In this document: positions 31,327 through 43,892 of the stretch, piece by piece
How positions within the stretch are numbered: the first letter of the stretch is position 1
Layout: each line of letters opens with the position of its first letter
NCBI GenBank assembly: GCA_037178975.1
Contig: JASJZH010000002.1
Coordinates: 3,410,001 to 3,474,000, forward strand
Direction of reading: 5' to 3'
Length of the DNA stretch: 64,000 bases
Source of the DNA: Oscheius tipulae
Taxonomy: Eukaryota; Nematoda; Chromadorea; Rhabditida; Rhabditidae
Made by a program: the position numbers and the translations under genes
Notes under the pieces: generated by a model
What the model was told of the DNA's origin: nothing
Databases searched by the model: none
What the model saw: only the letters and a program-made list of their open reading frames with translations

Positions 31327-34300
31327 AGTTTTTTCTTCTCTAAAAATCCCACTCGGCTATTCTCTTTGTTAGGGTAACGTTGGAGGAAACTTTGCAATGA
31401 GGTCTCAGGGCGTTTGTCTATGTTCTCTTCTTTGAACCCTAACTACCCAGCTTTTCTGACATCACGAGGTAACCTAATCCTTGGCTTAGGTGCCAAGTGG
31501 TCCAGCAGTCAGTTTCCGGGTTCTCCTTTTCGTTTGTAGCCTCTTTGTTGCCTAGCACTCTTTCTCTTGTCCTTTCTCTGTTTGTTCTTCCACTAATTGG
31601 CCACCTACTGCAGATGACGTTCTCCCCTTCTTATATCTACTTATAAAACCGAGTCAAAGCGTAGGATCTGAACCATTCATTCGACTGGCCATTGGAGCTA
31701 ATTGGTTTATCCTCTCTTCCGGCTGTCACAGCTCATTTCACGGCTCCAAAACACTCGTGTCCATCCAGCCCTTTTGATCAGCCACCCGTACTCTACTACG
31801 CTCGCCTCGCGTGACTTGGCTTCCCCTCCAAAATTGCCCTTTTGTGTTGGCTCGTAAGGTGCCAATTCAGGACATCTTTTCTTCGTTTCCTCGCGAGCGC
31901 AGAAACAGGACAAAGAGGAACCTTGAATCATTTACAACTCCCACTCTTTGACAAGTCTTTTCTTTCGGACAAGGATGAGTCCTCTAGTGAACTAAGCATT
32001 GTTTTGGATCCGAGTCTCTTCCGGATCGGGGGCCACGTAGACTTGGCCAACGGGTCATCAAACAGAGGCTAGACCATGTTGTTATCCTTGATCGAAGAAC
32101 AGTTTTGTTTGATCAGGGGCTTTTCAAAAACCGTTCATTAGGCTTATCACTCACTTCCCACTCTTATAATGAGTATTATGTACTCACGCTTTGTAGGAAA
32201 AGAACGCATAAAGAGCCTATAACTACGAGCTATATAAACGGCAAAAACTAGTCTGGGAAACGGTTTGAAACCAAAGTTGTTCTTAAGACTGGGATTCTGC
32301 TTTATCCTTTATTTTCATCTCATAGCATCCATCTCCAGCACCTTATGGGACCTTTACTTATTGTCTCTCAAAACTTATTCCTAGAGACTTTGGGTGTTTT
32401 GGGAGTCGTAGTCCCTAGGATTTTCTCTGCTGTCTCATTCGTCTTCTGAAGCGCTGGTTGTTCAAGGAAGAAACATACTTACTTTGGATGATCCAAAAAG
32501 TTTACAGTGTCTCTAGCCTATGGTGTATTCGTTCCTTCCCAGAACATGGGTCTAGCTTTCCCAGTAATAAGCTCTCTCTGATTAGCTTCTTCTCATTTCG
32601 AGAGGCTATCTTAGGGTTTCTCTCCTCGCAAACGGGAGACTACCAGCATTATGTTTCCTATTTATGTCACTTTCTTTGAACAATGGTGTGTCTTATGGAG
32701 ACTTCTCTAAAATAAATCTGTCTTTCAGAGGTGCTCTTTCTTTTCAACCTTCCTTACTAAACTGAGGTTAGTGCAATCATGCTACACCCTCTTCTATGCG
32801 AACATTTGTTTGCCCCTGACACCCCTAAAGTTCACATCCTTCGCAATTGGCTCTCGTGGCCATCTCTCTAAAGCAGATTTACGCGGACCCTTGGTCCTGT
32901 TTATGACACCTCGCTTTAGACAACTGACGCTGTTTATCTGACACGTCTTGAGTTTCAAATAATGTGTACAAGATGGATAGTGTCTGGGTCTCGCTCCGTG
33001 TTCGGAGCCCCTGTTTCCTCCCAACCAAATTGGTCTATTGTTTGTCGACTACACATAAGTGAATAGACGACGTCAGTTACATACTTACAATCTACATTCT
33101 GTCCTTTTCTGGGCCTGATCCAGGTACATCGTTTGTCTTTCGGAACTCTGGGCATATGGCTTCATTTATCACTTGCTCTTTTTTTCTACGTGGACGAGAC
33201 TTATTCCCCTATATTGCATAGCTTGTCCCATTTCGTTCCCGTTGGTCCCAAACTGCGCGACCCACGCCCCTGTCTCAATTTCCGTTCTCCCACCAAGTTC
33301 GGGTTCCAAACAAAATAGACTCTGATTCATCCTGCTACCATGATTTCCTGATTGATTTGGGAGCTCCTTGAATTCTTGTACATATCCTTTCCTCCTTCTC
33401 CTGACTCTCGAAAGCAAAACTAAAAAGGGAGTCTCCTTGATTGAATTTTGACCCACACAATACCTGTTCTCGGAAGGAGACGAAGCACGAGATTCTTTTC
33501 TCTCTTCTCTCCTCAAGGAGAGGGTCTAATTGCGTTATCAAGGGGAGAGAGACCAGGAACATTAGGGAGACGACACCGATCTCCGGATTTCCTCGTAGCC
33601 TTTCAAAGTTCTCACATTGCTTTGCATGTTCCAAGCTTCAAACATCTTGTATCTTGTTTGTGGGTGGAACAGAGGTTTTAAGCGTACACTGTGTAAGTCA
33701 GCTATAGAGACCAAACCATTGCTCCTCTTGAAATCGAGCCTAATACTTCTCGCCGTGACTATAAAGAATCGGTCAACAGGTTTATTGCGAACTGTTGAAA
33801 GAAGCTGATTCGTTCCGTTTTTTTTTCACTTTTCTCTTCCTTTTCCATTACCGGATCGAGTTTTCCGCAAAACGATAAATTCAAACCCATCGAGCCATGA
33901 GGGATCGCAATCTATCCGAGGATTTCTAACAACAAGCTTGGGAACTATCTCATAATATTCCAGTCAAAGTGCTTCTATGCAGATCTATGTCGTTGTTTAT
34001 GATATCACATGCGTATAAGAGAGAGCGTACTCCCTACACTCGTTTCACCGATCATTGCCTAATTGTTTCCAGCACATTTAACTGTTCGATCCGAGAGAAT
34101 GAGCTCAAGCTCCTGCTCGAGTGCTAATAGAAAATACATGAAATTGGTGGGAGAAGGAGCGCATTCTCGGAATGACCATGTTTATGACATCTCCAGAGGC
34201 TCTGTCTGGGTTTTTGGTCATAGAGACATTGCTCAAGTCCTGCCAGGCCTCTCATTACCTAGTCATTGTTTTCTTTAGGCGGTCATCTCAGATTCCATCA

Positions 34301-37069
34301 CTGGGAGGTTTCTTTTCCGAATACTTTCAGGATGATGGAGTGTTTTTCTAGTTAGTCTCATTGACCTACTCGTAGTATTTAATACTGCGCACTTCATATT
34401 GCTTCACCTATATTTAGAGAGTATGAATATTTGATTTTGCTTAATTAACAACAAGGAAGCATACGCAGTATTATGCCCATGTGCCCTGTCATAATCCGTT
34501 TTTCACTCCATAAAATTTGAGCCTCATTTCCTTGAAAGGCCCCTGGGCTTGTTCATACTCGACCTCCCCTTCCTTTTGAACAGAAGAATAATTGGCTCGG
34601 GGGCAGAAAAACTTCCGCAACCCAAGGGATCACCTGTTTGCTTATTCAGAAGATTTGTTACTTGGAGGAAGAGTGAGCCAAATGAGACGTCATCCAATGT
34701 CTCGCAACTTTTTTGCATCTCCGGGAAAACCAGGTTGTTTCTGTGAATTAAACTTTTTTTTTTGTTTGCTTCTTGCAAAAAGCCAACACATTATGTTTTA
34801 AACAGTTTCTGAAGAAATGAGCTAGAAGAGGACCGTGCTTGTTTACACCTGCAGGTTTATACGTTTCCTCATGTTTGTGAACAAAGAACTCCCGATTTCT
34901 TTGGTCTCTATAGTTTCTGATTTTAGAGAAGACCGCGTACTGTGTCTTATACTCTAGTCTCTTCTGATCCTTTACCTTTTTCAGTTGATAGACAGACGGC
35001 CAAGAGTCTACAATAGTTCGTCTCTTTGGAAATTTTCCATTTCCTCGATTTCCTTCAAAACTGCCGTTTTCCCTGTGCATCTTTTGTGCTATAATTGATA
35101 TCTGTCTCATTAGTCCACGGAAAGCAGACTTCAGTTTCCTGACAGGCATAGGCTGGAGCCTCCTATCTGTACCACTTTGATTTTTAACATCATACCGTCC
35201 TTTTGCCTTCCGTTTGCTCACAGACGGACGGACGCCAGCAGAGAGATGGTTAGTAAACAAGCTGTTTCCTGTTTCTTTAAAAAGGAACAAGTTTGATGCC
35301 CCGTTGGAGCTAGTGACAAGTAGATGCTGTTCCAGTCGAGCTACCCTGACAGGAGCCACGTTCTCCCAGAGACGCATCTCCCAAATTGACTTGCAAAAAG
35401 TAATTGCTGTCACTAAGTATGTGAAAATTTGGCAACTAGGGCTTCAGACAGACATACAGAGACATTTTGAATCAGATTTTTCGGATTGTAAGTGCTTTGA
35501 CACGTCGAGATAGTACAGAAAAAAAAACTGACGTCACTCGAGCCACTCCGTCTTGAGCTGGATCTTCTCGTAGTAGTTTGGTCTCATTTTAGCTGCAAAC
35601 TTGTCTAGTTCGATCTGTTCCGGATCATTTTCGGGTTTATCTCAAAGCTATTTCCGATCCTCGTCTGCGTAGTTCTGTACTCATACAATCCTCTTACTGA
35701 TCTAGCTTTTGGACTCAGACGAATTTCCTCCAAAGTCACGTGTCGATCCCCCTGATATTTTTATTCACTTTACCCTGAGAGCCTGTCTAGTTTCCAGTGT
35801 CCTCGATGGGAACCTCCGTCTGTCATCTGCACCTGCTTCCCCCTCCTCTCTTTCCCACCTCCACCAACATGAGCTTTTATTGGCCATTTCCTGTCGCCAG
35901 CCTAATCCAAAAGAGTGTTTTCTTTTGTCCTGATTCCTCAGAATAACGCCCTGTTGTGGTCACGCTACTCCCACCACAAGCCGCTCCAATTATTTCCCTC
36001 TCTCCCGAACTCTGTATAATTGTAGCCACTGCCAATTATTATTCTTCCTTCCACCTTCCTCGGATTTTCCAGATGGATCAGGAATGTAATTAGTCTAGTC
36101 GGAAAAAAGAGGAAAATTGTTTAGACTGCGAGTGAGCCTTGTAAGCCCAAAGTTTATACTTTTTTATAGTCCTTGTGGGCAAACATATCCCAACCTCTCT
36201 TTCCGTGTCAGGCCTAATTCGGGAATTTCCTCTTACACCGCGTTTTTCATCTGTTCACTGACAGTTGCATGAGCCCTTTTATTAGAATTTTGGACTTTGA
36301 CTTTTTTTTTCTAACATCCTGTTGTTCCCAATATTGACCAAAAGAACTCTTTCCAGTTCAGTAACGGCATCGAGGCAAGTCCTTCCCGTACTGGTCCCAG
36401 ATATGCTTACATACTGCCTCTTTAGACACAAAGTTCTTTCCTGTAGTATCTCACAGCAGCAACATGTTCTCTAGACATACCCACTCGATCCCTTGCGTAC
36501 TGTTTCATAGATACCAATCCCACTCTCTCGCATACTCATCAGCAGAAGAAGAACACTGGATCTCCATGTTTTCCATCCGAGAGAGTTCTCACCCGTAACG
36601 TCTATGACTCAGAACTAAGTCCTTGTGGTTTGTATTCGTGTACTCTTAGAATGTACAATTTCCTAACCAGGTGAAATCCGTGGTCTTTTGCAATGCGTCC
36701 TGCTTCCGTGTCCTTAGGTATGCCTAGTCTTTGTCCTTCTCGAAATTCAGCCCTCGTAATCCGAGTCGTTCTCATGTTTACCACACCAATTCCTCTCTTT
36801 CATTCTGTTTTCTGAACTCGAAACTCTTCTGTTTCAACTTACACCGTTCTAGACGGGGGTAATGTGAAACTCACTCGATTGTTCTCTACTTTACTCTTTA
36901 AAACATTCCCGTCTGTGCAAACATGCCAGACACGATTATGCCGTGTTCTCTGTTGCCGAGAGAGGTCCAATCGCCTTTTTTCGAGGGTCTCAAATGATCC
37001 ATGTTTATGGGTCGTTTCCTTGTCGTTTTACATACCTGACTCTCTGATGTGTGATTGCTTCCAGATTCC
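31327..37069. other. 5.7 kb without a recognisable gene
   Basis: T/C-rich sequence with many unrelated short ORFs. The longest is on the minus strand at 34748-35413 (221 codons, Lys/Arg-rich) and shows no domain, no signal and no splice-linked neighbour. Part of this interval must be the upstream regulatory region of the GPCR at 37.07 kb, which as a neuronal receptor may have a large one. No tandem repeat or structured RNA was recognised. Confidence 0.45.
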
Positions 37070-38709
37070 ATGCAGCTCAGCTGTAATGAGACATTTCAAA
37101 TATTCGATCTCAACGACCCAACCACCGTCAGCTTCTTGGAGACGCTGTGGGCCTTCAGAAGGTGGGCTTGGTTTTTTATCCACAAGAATCAGACCAGTCG
37201 AGGCATTACGGATGAGAACAGTCAGATTTTCTAGATAGTACGGGAGATCACAGAAGTTCAGTGTTCTGTTCGAAAAATTTTAGGGTCACGTCACAAGTTT
37301 CCTGGCTAGCTTGTTCCATCAAAACAAACGGATTTCAGTTTCTACAATCCCTTCCACCGTTACATCGCCGTCGTTCTCTGCGTTCTGGGCCTTCTAGCCA
37401 ACAGTATTCACATTTGGGTCTTGACGCGACCCCGGATGCAGAATTCCGTCCACACCGTCCTCACATGCATTGCCGTTTCCGACATGGGCACGATGACTTC
37501 CTATCTGGTGAGTTGCGCTTATAGTCCTTTCTCTAATTGTCGCTTTCAGATTTACATGACAAGATTCGAGTTTTTGGTCAACCACCTTGGATATCCTTAT
37601 GGATGGGCCTTATTTCTCAAGGTGAATTGTCTCTTTTTCTATGTACATACTGCTTTAGATCCACGTGGTCCTGTCCATAGCTCTGCACGCGATTACTCTC
37701 TACCTCGTCGTCCTCATGGCCTTCATTAGATTTTCTGCCATGAAACTGTCCTCTTCGATTTGGCTCAGAACACAACGAGCTCTGGTCGCCTCGATAGCCA
37801 TCGCAGCCACGGTCTTCCTCCTCTGTATGCCAACCCTCCTTGCCCATCAGATTTCTGCTCATCGGAGTATAGGTAGTTCCATTCAAGATCCCATATCAAC
37901 GCATAATAGAAAACGGTCATGTGGTGGTCCGCTACTCGATCAACTTCTCGGATATGATGCTTGAGGACAGCTGTTTCTTCATGAAAGCCAATCTGTGGCT
38001 GACCGGAGTCGCTCTCAAGGTGTCCCCGCTCATATTTCATTCTTATCGATCAGTGTTCAGGTCGTTCCCTGCATTCTGCTCTTTTGGTTCACGGTTGCCT
38101 TGATCGGGCGTCTGCGGCAGAACGCGAAGAAGAGGAAACAGCTGTTGAAGGAGGATAAGAACCGGAGACGGGGAGATGTGACCACTTACATGCTTCTCTT
38201 CATGGTCGGTGTATTCTTGACAACAGAGCTTCCACAAGGAGTTACGGCTATTCTCAATGGTAAGTTGACTCAGAAAACTACGAACTGGTAAATTTTATCC
38301 TTGTCGTTAGTGGCAGTTTGACATACAGGCAAGGAATCTGACGGACTTGGATACTATAGCTTCAACTGTCTTTGACCCATTCTTTTTCAGCCATCTTCAC
38401 GACCCAATTTCACCAATACGTCTACATGGCTCTAGCCGACCTTCTTGACCTACTGTCTCTCATCAACTGCTATGTCGCTTTCCTGGTCTACATCTGTACC
38501 TGTACAAAATATCGACAGACGCTGCTATCCATTCTTCCCAACATGCCGTAAGAATAAATTTTGATCATCATATTCGAGGGTTTAGGGAGGCGATGTCGAT
38601 GCTCTCCACGAGACAAAACACGATGAAGAGGACTGATCCGACCCAGTTCAAAGGAGTCAGGGCTCGACTAGTCGACATCCAGCAGTCACAGAAGGACGAA
38701 CTTCTCTAG
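37070..38709 (+). CDS. Class A neuropeptide GPCR, myosuppressin/FMRFamide-receptor (DMSR) type
   Basis: Exons 37070-37161, 37339-37507, 37550-37621, 37659-37872, 37910-38019, 38061-38259, 38391-38547 and 38586-38709 give 378 residues. Seven helices can be followed: RYIAVVLCVLGLLANSIHIW (TM1), TVLTCIAVSDMGTMTSYL (TM2), VVLSIALHAITLYLVVLMAF then IRF in the DRY position (TM3), SIAIAATVFLLCMPTLL (TM4), VALKVVPCILLFWFTVALI (TM5), LLFMVGVFLTTELPQGVTAI (TM6) and ADLLDLLSLINCYVAFLVY (TM7). The TELPQG and LINCY motifs are characteristic of the large nematode DMSR group that responds to FMRFamide-like peptides. An NET sequon lies in the short N-terminus. Intron 4 (37873-37909) is only 37 nt. Confidence 0.88.
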
Positions 38710-39209
38710 CCAAATATTTCTGGGTCTTAAGATACGGGTACTATCAACACTCCATGCCATATATTTACACTTACTTCTAGTCACGAATAAAATTTTATGT
38801 CTTGAAGGGTTTTCATGAGAAGAGAACAGTCTCAACGCGGTTTCAAATTTGTAACTTCGTAGTCAAGCCATGAGAAGTCATTCAATAGTCGGTGCCCAAA
38901 AAATCTGGGAAAGAAAGGCAACTGTACAGTTGTAAAGATGCTGGGACCCCTGTCTACAATAGTCTCTCTACTTTCAAACCTGATAAGGAAGCCTACCATG
39001 ACAAAGACGATTTCGTCTGCCGTAATAAAATCTTGCTCAGAATTGTCTAGATAGATTGCTCCAACTCTGGAAATTCTTTATTGTTCCGAATAATTTTGTT
39101 TTGTTTGAAACTATAGTTTGTTCCAAACTTGCAATTACAATCGGGAAACAATAACTGGGAACTTCAGTGTCAGGACTACCACCGGCGCTGGAGGGTTCAC
39201 GGAAGCACT
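38710..39209. other. 500 bp intergenic: GPCR 3' end and next gene's 5' region
   Basis: AATAAAATTTTATG near 38787 is a probable GPCR poly(A) signal. ACTTCAG at about 39162-39168 could be a leader or 5' UTR acceptor for the next gene. Nothing else is seen. Confidence 0.5.
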
Positions 39210-39800
39210 ATGGGCTGCACATTTTCGAAGAAGAAGGAGAAACCGTCGACTGGAAGCAGTGGCAGACCGAAGAGCATCCTGAAATCGTCAAAATCCGCTA
39301 TTAATGGGACTCCTCTGCCAGCTCGCGACGTTTTGGTTACTCCATTGGGCAAGGAGAAGACACCCGTCCAATCGGCAGCTCTTTCAGCACAGGAAAACCT
39401 CGTCAGTGCGCCAGCAGCGCACTCGCCAGCCTTTGAAGGGACCGGCAAAGAGGTCGGCTACGATCAAAAGAGATGGTGCAAGCAGGAGCTGGAAGAGTGG
39501 AGAAACCAGAGGTACGACAGCAACGAGCCCAGTAGCTTCCATTGGCCGTCAGCCTACGAGAAACGGTCGGAAGAGATGAAGTCGAGCTCGAGCCGGGAGG
39601 GCAGTGAACGGGAGAAGGAGACGCTGAGTCTTATGGCCAAGAGGGAAGAGAAGGAGAAGATGGCCTTCCTGAACAGACGACTCGAGGAGAGGAATCACAG
39701 ACGGGCTGAGCGACTCTCTAATGTCGAAGACGACACACTCTTCGAGCAGCCGACTCGCATGCCCAACATGGACTTTTTGCTGGAGAAATATCCCGCCTAA
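39210..39800 (+). CDS. N-myristoylated (dual-acylated) peripheral membrane protein, function unknown
   Basis: One exon codes for 196 residues from ATG 39210 to TAA 39798-39800. The start MGCTFSKKKEK is a strong N-myristoylation signal (Gly2, Ser6), with Cys3 for palmitoylation and a lysine patch, as in Src-type kinases and other lipid-anchored proteins. The rest is hydrophilic: a Ser/Pro-rich first half with RPKSILKSSK, a middle RWCKQELEEWRNQRYDSN, then a highly charged helix-prone part (EREKETLSLMAKREEKEKM, RRLEERNHRRAERL) and a final MPNMDFLLEKYPA. I do not recognise the family. The frame is open upstream as well, but the acylation motif decides the start. Confidence 0.78.
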   Translation: MGCTFSKKKEKPSTGSSGRPKSILKSSKSAINGTPLPARDVLVTPLGKEKTPVQSAALSAQENLVSAPAAHSPAFEGTGKEVGYDQKRWCKQELEEWRNQRYDSNEPSSFHWPSAYEKRSEEMKSSSSREGSEREKETLSLMAKREEKEKMAFLNRRLEERNHRRAERLSNVEDDTLFEQPTRMPNMDFLLEKYPA

Positions 39801-41084
39801 AAATATATTCGAACTTGAGATAACAAACATTGTGAACTTGCGCTACTGTTTTTCTTTTTTCAGACTTCTTTTTGTTTTGAACAGCACGCCTTCGAAGAAC
39901 TTCCAGTTGTATTCAGAAATCTAGGCCATTCGTACTCTTGAAAGGGCGGGACAAAGAAAAAAAATCAAAAGACTTGCCTGAACAGTCAATGAGCTCTGGA
40001 TTCCTCTGACTCTCTCCCGTACGATCTCACAATCTGACGTTTCTTCCAGCTCCTTTCGTCGCCCCCGCACAATTTCGTTCCAGCGAACCTGGAAGCACCG
40101 CCGACAGCGTACGGGGGAGACAGGAGTTACGAAGATCTTAAAGTGAGACAAAACAAACCAAGACCTTATGGTTGAGACAGAATGAATGAGATTACACGAA
40201 TGAGGCGAAACAAACTAAGATTGTTTTTTTTTGTACGGGAGAGATGAGGGGGAGGATTATTCAACAAATCTAGATATTTCTCAGTATGTTTTGGAAGAAG
40301 ACACGCAGTTCGGAAGTGGTAATCTCAAGCAATAACAAGCTCCAAATCCGTATTATTCACCGTCGACTACCTCTTCCGACTGCTCTCTCATGGAGGGCTT
40401 AGAATATTGGAACAAGGTTTGACAGATGATGACTATCAAAGAGAGCCTGGTGCTAATTAGCCTGAATATTTCGAGAGCAGAGAGTATCCAATAGAAGAGA
40501 GAGCAGGGGCAAACAATAGACCGCTCATTTCCCTCCTAATTTCAGATCGTAGCCTGGATCGATGGACTTCAATTAAAAATTCGCTCATTGCCTTCTAACA
40601 CGCCTCTAATGGAAACAAGGCTGTGCCGTTAAGAGCGTTCGTTGAGAGTCAAAACCATGAAATAGTCATAGAAAGAAGGCTTGGGATTTTTCAAGCTTCT
40701 TCAACCTTTACTATATGAACTATGGACACTTACTGACAATGTGACTCCACAGAGAATTTCGAGAACTTTAAGATTCCTGGTTTGCAGACTCATTCAACCT
40801 GTTGGCCCAGCTAGCATTCTACGATCGATTGACCACCAACTCGTAAAACGTTTTGCAGCTTTCAAATGGTTGTTTAAACTTGAACTTACGTTTTGGGCTA
40901 CAACTGTGCAAAACTATTGACTAGTAAGAACTGGAAAGCCTAAAGTTGCAGAACACAAGACTGGAGAAACCTCGGAAAGCGTATCCTGAACCAACAAGCA
41001 CTAATTCAGTCTTTCTTACTATTTTACGGACCGACCTTATAAGTGATACAGCTCGGGATGGGTCAAATACTGATCCTTTCGTAC

Positions 41085-41142
41085 TTGAAACAGCTCAAGG
41101 GCAAGTTAAACTGCTTCTTAACGTGCCCTAGAGCTGTTTCAA
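41085..41142 (+). ncRNA. Near-perfect 25-bp hairpin (possible small-RNA precursor or MITE)
   Basis: TTGAAACAGCTCAAGGGCAA on the left arm pairs with TTGCCC-like TGCCCTAGAGCTGTTTCAA on the right, 25 bp with two mismatches and a loop of about 8 nt. It is intergenic and 13 nt from a second hairpin. The stem is shorter than a typical animal pre-miRNA, so its nature is open. Confidence 0.4.
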
Positions 41143-41155
41143 ATAAAAAAAGTTA

Positions 41156-41195
41156 CGAGCCCTCAGATTGCAAGCGGCTACAATCTGAGGGCTCG
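41156..41195 (+). repeat. Perfect 15-bp hairpin with 10-nt loop
   Basis: CGAGCCCTCAGATTG and CAATCTGAGGGCTCG are exact reverse complements around CAAGCGGCTA. It follows the hairpin at 41085-41142 closely. Without a T-rich tail it is not a simple Pol III terminator; it could be an RNA stem or a palindromic insertion. Confidence 0.6.
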
Positions 41196-42152
41196 AAACT
41201 AATGTCAGAAAGTCTTTACTACTAAAGCGCAAAGTCAGTGGGACTCTTTTGTTGTTACGAAGCGGCGCAGCCGCCACTGCAAACTGAAGGCAAATAAAAA
41301 GGTCGGTCAAATAAAAGTGCAAATTACTCAAAATGCCTTATTCAAAAAGTCTGTCTAAAGCTAATGACAAGAAAAATCCAATGACTTTTCACCAATTCAC
41401 AAAGTAGATGTATCTCTTTTTCCTCCAAAGCTCTTCCAGTATAAACACTGGTCTAATTGCTAATTAAGAGAGCTGACTACTAGGGGTCTTTTAGCTACTC
41501 TCTGTCTCGCGTGCGTGTGTGAAAAGAGCCCGTGCTGCAATGGGAGAAGAGAATGTAGTAGGAATGGAAACTGACTATCTCCCGCTTAATTTAAGGGAGG
41601 TAATGGCGCTATCAAAATGGTAATTCCCAGGCTTGTGTCCCCGGTGGAATTCCAAAGGCAGAGCTCATTTAATTGGGGTGTGACAGAGGACGAGGAGGCG
41701 GCACATTGTGTCCTCCGGATTGATAGCCACGCAAGAGGAGAACACGCGAGGAATGTACTGTAGTCAATTCGGAAGAGGGGCTCCATTAGATTATGTTGGC
41801 TCTGGCCTCATTGACATGCACACAGGGCTCCTCGTTCCATAATGACCAGATGACTCACATTCAATATCTTTATTAAGAAGGGGGAAGAGAATCTTCTGAT
41901 ATGAACGTCCATTGGATGGATAAGTCTACGATACACACACTTGGGCCCTTGGCCGGCAAGAGAATACCAAAAAAATGGGAAGCTTGGAGCAGAACGAAGC
42001 TCAGATTAGAAATTTTGTTTTTGGAGGATGACTAGGGTGAGGATCACAACTGGAGGAAAGGAGACGACGCTTTAGGAGGACGGGAGCTGGAGACGAGAGG
42101 CTGCCCAACTGTCTACACCGTTGAATACCTGAAATTTGTCCTTTTATCTTTA

Positions 42153-43892
42153 TTATTCCGCTTCCAGCATTTCTCTCTCTTTCTCTCTGTTGCCTTCAAA
42201 ACTCACAAGTTTTTTCTTCTTTTCTCCAAGAACAGTTAAAAGTTCTGTTCCGTCTGGAGATATAGCTGGACTGGAGGAGGTGAGTCGTCGTTTTCGAGTG
42301 GTCAGACCGGCCTCGTTGACAACTCTCCTTGAGTAAGAGAACAAATCGTCGCGTCTGGTCAACAGGGACGGCATTAGAAGACACAGCTGTGCGGCTGCCT
42401 CATTGACCATGACCTCATGCACGGACAGAAACTTGTCCGGTCGACGCTTGGCGTCGAAGCGACCGTAGATGGCAGAATACTTCCTGTACTCTTCCAGTCT
42501 ACCCACTTGGTCTGTTGGCATGGCCATGAGGTCGAGGATTTGTCTGTAAAGCAGTGATTAGTCTGAGTTAAGAATGAGTATACCTCGAGATTCTTCTCTT
42601 GTTCTGTACCAGTCGCGGTTCAATATGTGTGAGAAGGGAATAGACAGTTCTGGCAGCCGACTCTATCCTCCCAGCCTGTTCTTCCGTCAAAATAGCGTCG
42701 TCTAGAAGAGGACTGGACGTCCGCGCTTCCGCTTCTGCGGTGGCATGGATGTCGACGTGCAGCTGCTGTCCGGGACGCACGTTGGCCGTTGCTCCGTAGT
42801 TTGAGCTAGTAGGGGCCACAGAAGGCTGGACAACATTGTCTGTGGAGCGGGAGAATTTGATCTCTGAAGTGGACTGAATGAGAAGGAAAGGATGGCACGT
42901 ACCTACCGAGTTGTGAGCAGCAGTCACAGTGACCGGGGAGGTCGTCTCTCCGTTCTGTGAAGTTGAAGAAGCTGCGGAAGAAGTCAGAGAATTCAGAGTA
43001 GCTGCCAGACCGGCCATTTCTAAAGAACCTGTTTAGTTTTTTATGAAAAGTGTCTACCTGGCATGAGATAACTCATCGGATCCGAATTGACCAGCGGAAA
43101 CTGTGGAGTAGGTGGAGGAGGACCGATCTGCTGAATAGCCGCCAAATTGAATGAGGCCTGATCCTTTGAGAACTCCTAACATTTACTATTTTGCAACAAC
43201 TTGAGAAACTTACAGTCAAAGACCGCTGCAGTCTTCTAACATGTAGTGGCTTAGTGAGCATTCCAACCAGACTCATGATCTCCAAGAACTCGTGTTCGTC
43301 ACACTGCATGATCTGATTGATGTCGTCACCTCCTTGGGAGATAAACATGTCATAGTATTGAACGAGGTTGGCTCGCTGGAGGACAGCCAGCAGTTGCCAT
43401 TCGGAGAAAGAAGTTGGCTGGACGAAGGGTTTTGGGGTTCTGGAAGTTGGTGCTACTTTTCATGAGAAACCAGCTAACTGTAACAGTTCCTACTGCCGTT
43501 TTGTTTTAATCTGTTCCACCAGTCACTCTCAACTAGTCAGAAGCAAATGCATCACAATGATTCTGTTCTGAGCTGACTATCGAGCACTGATAGCTTTTGG
43601 CATTGGTTCAAAGTTACTGGCTCTGACAGACTGACAGAATGTGAGAATTTTCGAATGATCATAAGGCTTACGATGGTTTCGGAGTGACCTCTGGTGTTGA
43701 CCGTGAAGCACTTTTCCGATCCTCTGGCGGTGTAAGCATAGGTTTTCTTTCTTCTGGTAGCACTAGACGTTTACCCTCCTCCACGATCAGCTCTCCAAGA
43801 GGGCTAATCTCGTGGCTTTCCGTCTTCTCTTCAATAAGCAGTCTTGGACTGTTAGAGGACGGCGAAGAGTCATCGCACAGACTGCTGGACAT
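42153..43892 (-). CDS. NAB transcriptional co-repressor (MAB-10/NAB1/NAB2 family)
   Basis: Minus-strand exons 43672-43892, 43214-43439, 43058-43175, 42907-43019, 42584-42873 and 42153-42543 give 452 residues. Exon 2 carries the NCD1 domain, very conserved: WQLLAVLQRANLVQYYD, FISQGGDDINQI, HEFLEIMSLVGM, KPLHVRRLQRSL. NCD1 binds the R1 domain of EGR-family zinc-finger factors. The C-terminal exons (LTEEQAGRIESAARTVYSLL and onward) correspond to the NCD2 repression domain; a KRRLTSSSP-type basic patch lies near the end. The first 73 residues and the Ala/Ser/Pro middle are low complexity. In Caenorhabditis the ortholog MAB-10 works with LIN-29 in developmental timing. Confidence 0.9.

Larger units (their letters stand above)
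39801..42152. other. 2.35 kb without a gene; contains two adjacent hairpins
   Basis: No convincing exon on either strand. The only clear structures are two hairpins at 41085-41142 and 41156-41195, listed separately. The rest is AT-rich intergenic sequence downstream of both flanking genes. Confidence 0.5.

Noticed and set aside
34748..35413. 221-codon minus-strand ORF
   Set aside because: No domain, signal or splice-linked neighbour, and composition is Lys/Arg/Asn-rich without gene-like bias; could be chance.
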